Shown here: positions 17,060 to 24,826 of the stretch, in pieces
Layout of the letters: the number at the start of each line of letters is the position of its first letter
Position numbering within the stretch: position 1 is the stretch's first letter
Source: Laceyella putida
GTDB lineage: Bacteria > Bacillota > Bacilli > Thermoactinomycetales > Thermoactinomycetaceae
Direction: 5' to 3'
NCBI RefSeq assembly: GCF_042665195.1
Contig: NZ_JBHTBW010000080.1
Location: forward strand, 1-63,257
Length of the DNA: 63,257 nt
Translations under genes and position numbers: made by a program
Notes under the pieces: model-generated
What the model saw: only the letters and a program-made list of their open reading frames with translations
The model's database searches: none
What the model was told of the DNA's origin: nothing

Positions 17060-17095
17060 GAAAAGGGAACCAATCGGTGATTGATTCCCTTTTGC
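17060..17095. terminator. Bidirectional terminator between GNAT and asnB
   Basis: AAAAGGGAA-CAATC and GATTG-TTCCCTTTT form an interrupted stem flanked by A and T runs on both sides, between two convergent genes. Confidence 0.75.
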
Positions 17096-17112
17096 TAATC
17101 AGAAAGCTTGTG

Positions 17113-18939
17113 TTAATGAATCGTAATACGATATTCCTTGAGCCAATGATTCACTTGTACCAGATATTCATATAACTTATTTACCATGCCAGCGTCAAAC
17201 TGCGACTGCTCCAGCGTCATCAATTGCTCCAGTTGTGGTTTGCTGATGAGCGGCAAGATCGGCGCATTCGGATCAGCGAGAACCTCTTGCATCATCCGCT
17301 TCACCGCTTCATAATAAGCCGGATTTTGCGCGGTGGGATATGCGCTCTTTTTGCGGTACAATACATCATGCGGTAAAACATGGTTAAAGGCGCGGCGCAA
17401 AATGCCCTTCTCAATCTGATCTACCGATTTGACATCCCACGGCACGTTCCATAAGTATTCTACCAAGCGATAATCACAGAACGGCACACGCACCTCAAAG
17501 CCGACATAACTGCTGGTGCGGTCTTTGCGATCCAACATAAAGGGCAAGAATCGGGTGATAAAGAGATACGACATTTCCCGTTGCCGCGCGGCCAACTCTG
17601 ACTCTCCGGCCAGCGCCGGCACTTCGGCAATCGCTTCCCGGTAACGGGCATCCACATATTCTTCCAACCGCGTTTCCTTTATCATCTCGGGATTTAAAAC
17701 CGCTGAGATATATTGAATATTGCTTTTCCGCCATGGGAACGTGCCCGCTTGCAAATACTCTGCCTGATGGAACCATGGATAGCCGCTGAACACTTCATCC
17801 GCCGATTCCCCTGAGATCGCCACGGTCGCCTCTTTTTTCATCTCCCTGAACAAGAGGTAGAGCGAAGTCTCCATTTCTCCGATCCCCGGCAAGTCCCGAG
17901 CGCGCATAGGCACAAGCAAATGCTCAATCAGCTCATCCGCATCTTGCAAGATCGTATGATGTTCGGACCCCACATGTTCAGACACCCGCTTCACCCATGG
18001 CGCATCTAAGCTTACATGAAGCAAGTCTTGATTAAAGTGTTGTTCACTGCCTACAAAATCAAGTGAGTACGTATGTAGGGTTTTGCCTTCCCGGTTCCGC
18101 TCGCGTGCCGCCAAAGCAGTTAACCCGCTCGAATCAAGTCCTCCTGATAACATGGTTACCAACGGCATATCAGAGATCATTTGCCTTTTCACGGCATCTT
18201 CTAAGATCGCCCGAATGCGTTCCACCGTTGTCTCTATATCATCTGTGTGCGGCGCACTTTCCAGTGTCCAATAGCGCGTAACCAGCTTGCGCCCTTCACG
18301 AAACAGAATCGTATGTCCCGCGCGAACCTCTTGCACATCTTTGAACACTCCCACACCGGGTGTGCGCATCGGTCCATTGCCAAACACTTCCGCCAAGCCC
18401 TGCGCATCAATCTCCGCTTTCACCAGTGGATGCACCAATAATGCCTTCAGCTCTGAGCCAAATAAAACGCTACTGCCCCGCTCGGCAAAGAAGAGTGGCT
18501 TCACGCCCAAATGATCCCGGGCCAAAAAGAGTTGTTGCCGCTGTTCATCCCACACGGCAAAAGCAAAAATGCCATTCAAACGCTTAACACAGTCTTCGCC
18601 CCATTCTATATAAGAATGAAGCAACACTTCAGTATCTGATTGCGTCTTAAAAGTATGGCCAAGAATCTCCAGCTCTTGCCGCAATTCACGATAATTGTAG
18701 ATCTCCCCGTTGTATGTAAGAGCATAGGTATGATCTCCTTGACGGAAAATCATCGGCTGCACTCCACCTTCAGGATCTATCACGATTAAGCGGCGATGTC
18801 CAAAGGCGACTTTATCTGCACACCAATACCCTTCAGCATCGGGTCCGCGATGTTGAATCGCATCGGCCATTTGTTTGAGCCAATATTGTTGTTCTGGAAA
18901 ACGGTTTTGCCAATCAATCCAACCTACAATCCCACACAT
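17113..18939 (-). CDS. asnB: Asparagine synthetase (glutamine-hydrolysing)
   Basis: This 608-residue AsnB converts aspartate, glutamine and ATP to asparagine. The N-terminal class II glutaminase domain has the catalytic Cys right after the initiator Met (MCGIVGWID), with RRLIVIDPEGGVQP and the YNGEIYNYRELRQEL loop. The C-terminal synthetase domain has the ATP pyrophosphatase loop LSGGLDSSGLTA near residue 258, then SGESADEVFSGYPW. The length suits Bacillus AsnB/AsnO types, and AsnO is used during sporulation. The ATG follows AAGGGGCGGG. It is a single gene divergent from the TetR regulator. Confidence 0.93.
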   Translation of the reverse strand: MCGIVGWIDWQNRFPEQQYWLKQMADAIQHRGPDAEGYWCADKVAFGHRRLIVIDPEGGVQPMIFRQGDHTYALTYNGEIYNYRELRQELEILGHTFKTQSDTEVLLHSYIEWGEDCVKRLNGIFAFAVWDEQRQQLFLARDHLGVKPLFFAERGSSVLFGSELKALLVHPLVKAEIDAQGLAEVFGNGPMRTPGVGVFKDVQEVRAGHTILFREGRKLVTRYWTLESAPHTDDIETTVERIRAILEDAVKRQMISDMPLVTMLSGGLDSSGLTALAARERNREGKTLHTYSLDFVGSEQHFNQDLLHVSLDAPWVKRVSEHVGSEHHTILQDADELIEHLLVPMRARDLPGIGEMETSLYLLFREMKKEATVAISGESADEVFSGYPWFHQAEYLQAGTFPWRKSNIQYISAVLNPEMIKETRLEEYVDARYREAIAEVPALAGESELAARQREMSYLFITRFLPFMLDRKDRTSSYVGFEVRVPFCDYRLVEYLWNVPWDVKSVDQIEKGILRRAFNHVLPHDVLYRKKSAYPTAQNPAYYEAVKRMMQEVLADPNAPILPLISKPQLEQLMTLEQSQFDAGMVNKLYEYLVQVNHWLKEYRITIH

Positions 18940-18996
18940 GTTGACCCGCCCCTTCTGTTATATAAGAATTGTCTACCAAGCGACAACCTGTGTATT

Positions 18997-19026
18997 ATTA
19001 TAAGAATGTACGGGATAAAGGAGCAA
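18997..19026 (-). promoter_or_regulatory. Candidate asnB promoter
   Basis: On the reverse strand TTGCTC (19026-19021), an 18-base spacer and TATAAT (19002-18997) lie 58 bases before the asnB start. The -10 is perfect, the -35 partial. Confidence 0.45.
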
Positions 19027-19117
19027 CGAACACACTCCTCCTCATTGTCGATTAATAGACATAACGAGGTCACATGTCGAGATTCTCCAACATCTTAGAC
19101 ATAGAAAGGGGATTCTG

Positions 19118-19714
19118 TTGACGAAAAAAATTGATCCACGCGTCAAAAGAACAAAAGAAATGTTGCGCCAAGCCTTACTTGAATTGATTGCCGAAAAAGG
19201 ATACGAATCGATCTCGGTCAGTGATATCACTAAACGCGCAGGTCTCAATCGCACCACGTTTTATCTGCATTATCGCGATAAAGAGGATCTACTGTTCTCA
19301 AGCATCAAAGAGATACTTAGTAAGCTGGATTCCGGGATTGCCGAGCGAAAAATGAGTCCCGCCCACTATACGGAAACACAATGGAAAGGCGAGGAACCGT
19401 TTCCGGATCTGGAGTATCTCTTTAAGCATGTGGCTGAACACCAACACTTCTATCAAGTGATGTTTGCCAACAACGAACGGACACACTTTCTCCTTCAGTT
19501 GCTCAATATCTTGCTTAAAGCATTTGGTACCCCGCAAGAACAAGCACACACACTGCAACTGATCACACAAGAAGAGATCTTATACCATTACGCCTCTTCC
19601 GCTTATTTGGGCATCATCTATTGGTGGTTAAAAAACCACCTTCCTTATTCACCCAGATATATGGCCATACAGTTAAGCCGTTTACGATTGCAACATATCA
19701 AGTTACATAATTGA
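19118..19714 (+). CDS. TetR/AcrR family transcriptional regulator
   Basis: This 198-residue regulator has a classic TetR N-terminal DNA-binding domain (RTKEMLRQALLELIAEKGYE, then ISVSDITKRAGLNRTTFYLHYRDKEDLL) and a helical ligand-binding C-terminal domain. The start is TTG at 19118 with AAAGGGG upstream. It is divergent from asnB. The 177-bp gap holds an imperfect inverted repeat TGTC-N8-GACA near 19047-19062 that could be its operator, so it may control itself or asnB. That is inference from layout only. Transcription ends at the hairpin 19749-19780. Confidence 0.9.
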   Translation: MTKKIDPRVKRTKEMLRQALLELIAEKGYESISVSDITKRAGLNRTTFYLHYRDKEDLLFSSIKEILSKLDSGIAERKMSPAHYTETQWKGEEPFPDLEYLFKHVAEHQHFYQVMFANNERTHFLLQLLNILLKAFGTPQEQAHTLQLITQEEILYHYASSAYLGIIYWWLKNHLPYSPRYMAIQLSRLRLQHIKLHN

Positions 19715-19748
19715 ACCATACAAGCCCAAAAATTCATGTTATCTATTC

Positions 19749-19780
19749 AAAAGGCGCCAGTTATGAACTTGGCGCCTTTC
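19749..19780 (+). terminator. Terminator of the TetR gene
   Basis: AAAGGCGCCA and TGGCGCCTTT form a perfect 10-bp stem around AGTTATGAACT, followed by a short T tract. Confidence 0.7.
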
Positions 19781-19921
19781 GTCCTCATGGTTTCATCCCC
19801 TTCTACCGCCAGCAAGTACATTGTCTGTAATTTTGCCTCTGTCTTGATCCATGTCCGATACTACCGTTTCACTAACGATCCTTAATATCCTTTCGGGCAC
19901 ACGGAAGCCTGTGTTTCTCAG

Positions 19922-19961
19922 CAAAAAAGTCACGGCCTTTTTTCCAGAACCGTGACTTTCA
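19922..19961 (-). terminator. Terminator of thrS
   Basis: Reverse strand AAAGTCACGG and CCGTGACTTT pair and TTTTTTGC follows, starting a few bases after the thrS stop. Confidence 0.8.
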
Positions 19962-19965
19962 TTCA

Positions 19966-21912
19966 TTATTTCTTCACTAACTGCTCTTTGTTTTTCACTT
20001 CATCACTGAGACGGTTGGCAAACGCTTCGATCGTCATCGCGCCGAGGTCCCCTTCACCATAACGGCGAACTGCGACGGAGCGCGCCTCTTGTTCTTTCTC
20101 CCCGATCACGAGGGTGTACGGGATTTTCTCCGTTTGCGATTTTCTGATCTTGTAGCCCAGTTTTTCGTCACTGTTGTCAAATTCAACGCGCAGACCTGCG
20201 TTATTCAAAACCTCAGTCACCTCTTGGGCATACGCATCAAACACTTTGCTCACAGTCAGCACACGCGCTTGCACCGGCGCCAACCACGCTGGGAAGGCCC
20301 CTTTGTATTGCTCGATGAGGAAGGCGACAAAACGTTCCATGGTGCCCACAATGCCGCGATGAAGAACGACCGGGCGATGCATCTTGCCATCTTCCCCCAT
20401 GTACTCCAGCTCGAAACGCATTGGCAATTGGAAGTCCAACTGTACGGTGGAAAGGGTTTCGTCTTTGCCCAACGCCGTTTTCACCTGTACGTCCAACTTG
20501 GGTCCATAGAAAGCGGCCTCACCAGGAGCGATGACATAGTCCAATCCCATTTCATCCATGGTCTCTTTAAGCATGCCTTGCGCCAATTCCCACATCTCAT
20601 CGTTTTGAATGTATTTCTCTTTATCCTCCGGATCGCGGAAGGAGAGGCGATGGTAATAATCGGTGATGCCAAAATCCTTGTACACTTGCTCGATGAGACG
20701 CACCACGCGGGTGAATTCTTCTTTGATCTGGTCCGGACGGCAGAAGATATGCGCATCGTTCAAGGTCATCACCCGGACGCGTTGCAATCCGGCCAGGGCT
20801 CCGGACATCTCATAGCGGTGCATCATTCCCAGCTCAGCGATGCGGATCGGCAGATCGCGATAGCTATGCAGGCGGGATTTGTACACCATCATATGATGTG
20901 GACAATTCATCGGCCGCAAGACCAACTCTTCTTGGTCAATCTTCATCACCGGATACATGTCTTCGTGGTAATGCTCCCAGTGACCCGAAGTTTTGTAAAG
21001 ATCCACATTGGCGAGGTGTGGGGTGTACACATGCTCATAACCGAGGCGCTCTTCCAAGTCCACAATGTAACGTTCAATGATGCGGCGGATCTTCGCCCCT
21101 TTTGGCAACCAAATCGGCAAACCTTGGCCCACATCTTTGGAAAGGGTAAACAGCTCCAGCTCTTTGCCCAGTTTGCGATGGTCGCGTTGCTTGGCCTCTT
21201 CCAGCAGTTGCAAATGCGCATCCAATTCTTCCTTTTTATTGAAGGCCACTGCATAAATGCGGGTCAGCATCTCCCGGTCAGAATCCCCGCGCCAGTATGC
21301 GCCGGAAATGGACATCAGCTTAAACGCCTTTACTTTCCCAGTCGAAGGCAAGTGCGGGCCGCGGCATAAGTCAACAAATTCACCCTGGCGATAAATCGTG
21401 ATCACTTCATCCTCCGGCAGGTCTTGAATCAATTCAACTTTAAACCGGTCTTCCCGCTCGGCAAAAAACTTGAGTGCTTCGTCGCGATCCAGCACTTCGC
21501 GCTCAATCGGCAAGTTTTCTTTGATGATCTTTTTCATCTCCGCTTCAATCCGGGGCAGATCTTCCGGATTGAAGGTGTGGTCGGCAAAGTCGTAGTAAAA
21601 CCCGTTTTCGATGACCGGGCCAATGGCAAACTTCACGCCCGGGAACAAACGCGCGACCGCTTGCGCCATGACATGAGCCGCGGTATGACGCATCACATCA
21701 ACACCCTCGGCGTCTTTCAACGTCAAGAGCTCCAGTTCGCCGCTCTCTTCCAACGGACGCTTCAAATCTAAAACTTTTCCGTTCAATTTGGCTGCCACCG
21801 CATCCTTGGCCAAACTGCGTGAAATCGACGCGGCGATGTCATAAAACGTGGTTCCAGCTGCATATTCTCTCTCTGAACCGTCTTTTAATCTAATCTTCAG
21901 CTGTTCTGCCAC
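19966..21912 (-). CDS. thrS: Threonyl-tRNA synthetase
   Basis: This class II synthetase of about 648 residues charges tRNA-Thr. In order it has an N-terminal TGS domain (LKDGSEREYAAGTTFYDIA), the second editing domain with HTAAHVMAQA and the SISGAYWRGDS segment, the catalytic core with motif 2 (RVRVMTLNDAHIFC) and the Zn-binding MNCPHHMMVYK, motif 3 (VVLHRGIVGTMERF), and the anticodon-binding domain. The start is ambiguous: GTG 21921, TTG 21918 and GTG 21912 are in frame. I prefer 21912, which leaves AGAGG at normal spacing. Expression is set by the T-box leader upstream. Confidence 0.95.
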   Translation of the reverse strand: MAEQLKIRLKDGSEREYAAGTTFYDIAASISRSLAKDAVAAKLNGKVLDLKRPLEESGELELLTLKDAEGVDVMRHTAAHVMAQAVARLFPGVKFAIGPVIENGFYYDFADHTFNPEDLPRIEAEMKKIIKENLPIEREVLDRDEALKFFAEREDRFKVELIQDLPEDEVITIYRQGEFVDLCRGPHLPSTGKVKAFKLMSISGAYWRGDSDREMLTRIYAVAFNKKEELDAHLQLLEEAKQRDHRKLGKELELFTLSKDVGQGLPIWLPKGAKIRRIIERYIVDLEERLGYEHVYTPHLANVDLYKTSGHWEHYHEDMYPVMKIDQEELVLRPMNCPHHMMVYKSRLHSYRDLPIRIAELGMMHRYEMSGALAGLQRVRVMTLNDAHIFCRPDQIKEEFTRVVRLIEQVYKDFGITDYYHRLSFRDPEDKEKYIQNDEMWELAQGMLKETMDEMGLDYVIAPGEAAFYGPKLDVQVKTALGKDETLSTVQLDFQLPMRFELEYMGEDGKMHRPVVLHRGIVGTMERFVAFLIEQYKGAFPAWLAPVQARVLTVSKVFDAYAQEVTEVLNNAGLRVEFDNSDEKLGYKIRKSQTEKIPYTLVIGEKEQEARSVAVRRYGEGDLGAMTIEAFANRLSDEVKNKEQLVKK

Positions 21913-21937
21913 TGTCAACACCTCTTTTTAGGTAAAA

Positions 21938-22231
21938 TAAAAAACGCCCCCGCCGCCTCAATCATTGAGGGACGAGAACGTTGCTCCCGTGGTTCCACCC
22001 TGCATTTGACGTGCTTGCCTTAACATAAAGGCAAACGCCATCCTCGTTGGTGTGTAACGTACACCCCGACCATCATTTCATAAGTTTCCTTACTCCCTGA
22101 CGGTAGCTTGGAAAGTGGTATCCGCTCAAGTCCTATGGGCGCGCTTTCAGCCAAGGCGCCGCCTCTCTGCCGACATAGGGCATCTTAAGGGCATGTCTTT
22201 CCTCATCGCTATCAGTATGAAAATGAATTTG
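21938..22231 (-). ncRNA. T-box leader (tRNA-Thr-sensing riboswitch) of thrS
   Basis: The transcript carries the T-box core GGGTGGAACCACGGG near 21990-22004, whose UGGAAC bulge pairs with the uncharged tRNA acceptor end. The specifier codon appears to be ACC (22119-22117), inside GGATACCAC, which reads threonine and agrees with the gene. A competing GC-rich terminator with a T6 run lies at 21942-21985. Uncharged tRNA-Thr would stabilise the antiterminator and switch thrS on. Confidence 0.9.
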
Positions 22232-22237
22232 CTTATG

Positions 22238-22266
22238 ATTATATTCTCCCAATAAAAAGTTGTCAA
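22238..22266 (-). promoter_or_regulatory. Consensus sigma-A promoter of thrS
   Basis: A perfect TTGACA (22266-22261), a 17-base spacer and a perfect TATAAT (22243-22238) sit immediately before the T-box leader. Confidence 0.92.
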
Positions 22267-22373
22267 CCAAATTTGTTCATCATTTTTAGAAAGCGTTCCG
22301 ATTGATCCCGAGCCACGGGCCAAGCAGCGACCCGTCCACCTTCATCCCAGATCAGCGATTCAGTCGCATCATG

Positions 22374-23606
22374 TTAATCACATTTTCGAATCGGTGAAAA
22401 TAGAGCGATCATCACTTCGACTGCTTTCGTCCCAGCGATGAGCGCAAAGATCCAGACCGGTTCGTACGAGACGATTGCCGTCCCCACCATCGCTCCAAGC
22501 GGCATGGAGATGCGGGTCAATACACGAGAGAACGCAAGCACACGCCCCAGCATCTGCGACGGCACCGTCTCTTGCCGGATTGAGGCGACAATGGTATTCC
22601 AAGCCACATTGCAGAGGGTCACCAATCCGCCAGATATCCCCGGCATAAGCCAATAAATGCTCACATACGGCAACATCGCGCAAATCGTGCCCAGCACCAG
22701 CAGGCCGACAATTAGCGTCCCGCGCTGAAAACGCCTGTCCAGCGGAATGGCCACCAGACTACCCAACAGTCCCCCTATGCCGAATAAGGCATACGTCATC
22801 CCACTTTGCTCTTCCGTCAGGTGAAGGACCGAAAGCAAATAATACATTAAAACGGCTAACACCGCACTGGTTCCAAAATTTCCCACCATGGCCTGCAATG
22901 ATAAGGATAGGTTCAAACGGTTTTGTTGGAGCCAGCGAAAACCTTCCATCATATCTCCCCACAATGAACGCCATTCCTCCAGCCACCCCCCTCTTGAGGC
23001 ACGTGGCTGTCGCGTCAACGGAAGCAACCAAACCGCCCCCAACGTGAAGAGAAACGATCCCGCATCCAACCATAAAACGGTATAGCCGTTCAGCAGCGCC
23101 AGCAATAAGCCAGCCAACATCGGCCCCACGATAAGCGATGCTTGGAGCGCAAACTGGTATCCAGCGTTCGCCTTGGTCAATTGTGACCCTGCTAATTGAG
23201 GAATGATACTCAGCGTCGTCACTTCAAACACCAAAGAAAAAACCGATAAGAGAAAGGAGATGGCATAGAGGTGCCACAGTTGCAACAGTTCCGCGAAATG
23301 CAAAGCAGGAATGAGGCCAACCAATATCATCGCCGCAACATCCGCGATCATGAGCAGCCGTTTCCGATCCAATCGGTCGATCACAATCCCTGCTACCGGA
23401 CCAAAAGCGACAACCGGCAACACTTGAATGGCAAACAACGAACCCATCACAACAGCCGAGCCTGTCAACTGGTATGAAATCCACGGAATGGTCAGTGTGA
23501 ACAGGCTATCCCCCAACTTGGATAGAAACAAAGCCATCAAAAAAACGACGTACTGCATGGGCAGACGTTGTTTTTCCACATGTATACGCCTTGGTGTCGG
23601 TATCAT
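22374..23606 (-). CDS. MFS transporter (efflux type)
   Basis: This 410-residue, 12-helix major facilitator resembles the DHA3/macrolide-efflux MFS group (MFS_3). Loop 2-3 holds the motif A variant AGIVIDRLDRKRLLMIADV, followed by paired helices throughout. The start ATG at 23606 follows AAGGGAC. It lies downstream of the AXE1-type esterase on the same strand, separated by a hairpin at 23660-23688. It sits next to the NRPS genes, so it may export the peptide or give self-protection, but this is inferred from position only. Confidence 0.85.
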   Translation of the reverse strand: MIPTPRRIHVEKQRLPMQYVVFLMALFLSKLGDSLFTLTIPWISYQLTGSAVVMGSLFAIQVLPVVAFGPVAGIVIDRLDRKRLLMIADVAAMILVGLIPALHFAELLQLWHLYAISFLLSVFSLVFEVTTLSIIPQLAGSQLTKANAGYQFALQASLIVGPMLAGLLLALLNGYTVLWLDAGSFLFTLGAVWLLPLTRQPRASRGGWLEEWRSLWGDMMEGFRWLQQNRLNLSLSLQAMVGNFGTSAVLAVLMYYLLSVLHLTEEQSGMTYALFGIGGLLGSLVAIPLDRRFQRGTLIVGLLVLGTICAMLPYVSIYWLMPGISGGLVTLCNVAWNTIVASIRQETVPSQMLGRVLAFSRVLTRISMPLGAMVGTAIVSYEPVWIFALIAGTKAVEVMIALFSPIRKCD

Positions 23607-23659
23607 TTTTGTCCCTTTCTGGCAAGCCGCCCGATCCTTGCGTGAGAGTCACCTGAAAT

Positions 23660-23688
23660 GAAAAAGGCGAATGATTTCAAATCATTCC
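23660..23688 (-). terminator. Terminator overlapping the esterase stop
   Basis: GAATGATTT and AAATCATTC form a tight hairpin, then GCCTTTTT on the reverse strand. It overlaps the last codons of the esterase gene. Confidence 0.6.
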
Positions 23689-24668
23689 AATACCCGGGCC
23701 GCTCCGCTATGTTGCAAATGCTCCATCAAGACACTTAATCTTCGCTCCACCGCTCCCGGGATATATTCATGGCCAAAATAACGTGCCACGTACAGATCCT
23801 TGGGACAAGATAAGTGATTATACACGGCAAACACGGTGGAAGGAGGCGTAATCAGATCGACGATCCCCACGCTCATCCAGGTAAAAGCGGCAACGCGTGG
23901 CGCCAAGTTCATCACGTCAAAATAAGAGAGAGTCCGTTTGGCGTTTTCTTCCACCCGCGGGTCGGGATAGCGGCGGAAATATTCATTCAACTCCAGATAA
24001 GGCCCCTCCGGCGTAATGTCGATGGCCCGCTCAAAATGGGAGAGAAACGGATAATCGCTCGCAACCACTTTGGGCAGCGGGGATAAGGCGGCAGCAGCAA
24101 TCGCGAGGGCGCCCCCTTGGCTTCCGCCCACGGTTCCCAGCCGTGTCTCATTCACTTCCGGCAAATTGGCCAACACCTCCAGTGCCCTTACCGCATCCAT
24201 ATATACCGCCCGATAATAATACGTTTCCGGCGACCGTATGCCCTTGGTTAACCAACCCTTCGGCCCACCGTGCGGACTCACGACATTGTCCTCACTCTCC
24301 CCTTGTTGGCCGCGCACGAGCATCTGCAACGCGGCATACCCTCTTAATGCCCATACCACCGTATCGTGGATGTTTCCGTCATAAGCCGAATTATAACCGT
24401 GGTACAGCACGATGCCCGGATGCGGCCCTTCCCGGTCGGGCATGGCCAGTCTCCCTTCAATCTGCGCATGGTTCAATCTTTTGTACAAAATTCGGTACAC
24501 TTTCACCCCTTTGGTGGGATAAGCCATCGGCTCCAACGTATAATCAGGGGACACTTCACGCAATTCCGATAATGTCCGCTCCCAAAACGCTTCAAAATCC
24601 GGTTGTTTCGTTAGCCCCGGTTGATATTGGCGCAACTGCTCCAAAGGCAAATCATATGGTTGGGCCAT
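23682..24668 (-). CDS. Acetyl xylan esterase / cephalosporin-C deacetylase family hydrolase
   Basis: This alpha/beta hydrolase of about 328 residues belongs to the AXE1 (CAH) family. The nucleophile elbow is GTVGGSQGGALAIA (Ser near residue 188), the acid Asp is in VGIVDLITPPS, and the His is in FGHEYIPGA. The oxyanion-side motif LYHGYN and the RGQQGES segment are also typical. Family members deacetylate xylan oligomers or acetylated compounds. The ATG at 24668 is chosen for AGGGGAG six bases upstream. No signal peptide is seen, so it is cytoplasmic. It follows the NRPS genes after a strong terminator and could act on the peptide, for example in release, but that is speculative. Confidence 0.87.
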   Translation of the reverse strand: MAQPYDLPLEQLRQYQPGLTKQPDFEAFWERTLSELREVSPDYTLEPMAYPTKGVKVYRILYKRLNHAQIEGRLAMPDREGPHPGIVLYHGYNSAYDGNIHDTVVWALRGYAALQMLVRGQQGESEDNVVSPHGGPKGWLTKGIRSPETYYYRAVYMDAVRALEVLANLPEVNETRLGTVGGSQGGALAIAAAALSPLPKVVASDYPFLSHFERAIDITPEGPYLELNEYFRRYPDPRVEENAKRTLSYFDVMNLAPRVAAFTWMSVGIVDLITPPSTVFAVYNHLSCPKDLYVARYFGHEYIPGAVERRLSVLMEHLQHSGAARVLE

Positions 24669-24779
24669 TCTCATCTCCCCTATCTCTTATTTTTCGAACC
24701 TATGTCAAATGTATCACAACGCATAGCCTGATTTAAGCTTTTCTAAACAAAAGGCGGACACCGTTGTTCCTTCCATGTA

Positions 24780-24818
24780 AAAAAACCTGACATCCACATC
24801 GGTAGATGTCAGGGTTTC
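24780..24818 (-). terminator. Terminator of the NRPS operon
   Basis: CCTGACATC and GATGTCAGG pair across CACATCGGTA, and a seven-T run follows on the reverse strand, just after the second NRPS gene. Confidence 0.85.
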
Positions 24819-24826
24819 TTTGCTCC

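Noticed and set aside
20089..21369. Forward frame of 426 codons antisense to thrS
   Set aside because: Long antisense frames are common opposite biased codons. It is rich in His, Gln and Arg, with no ribosome site, and thrS itself is certain.
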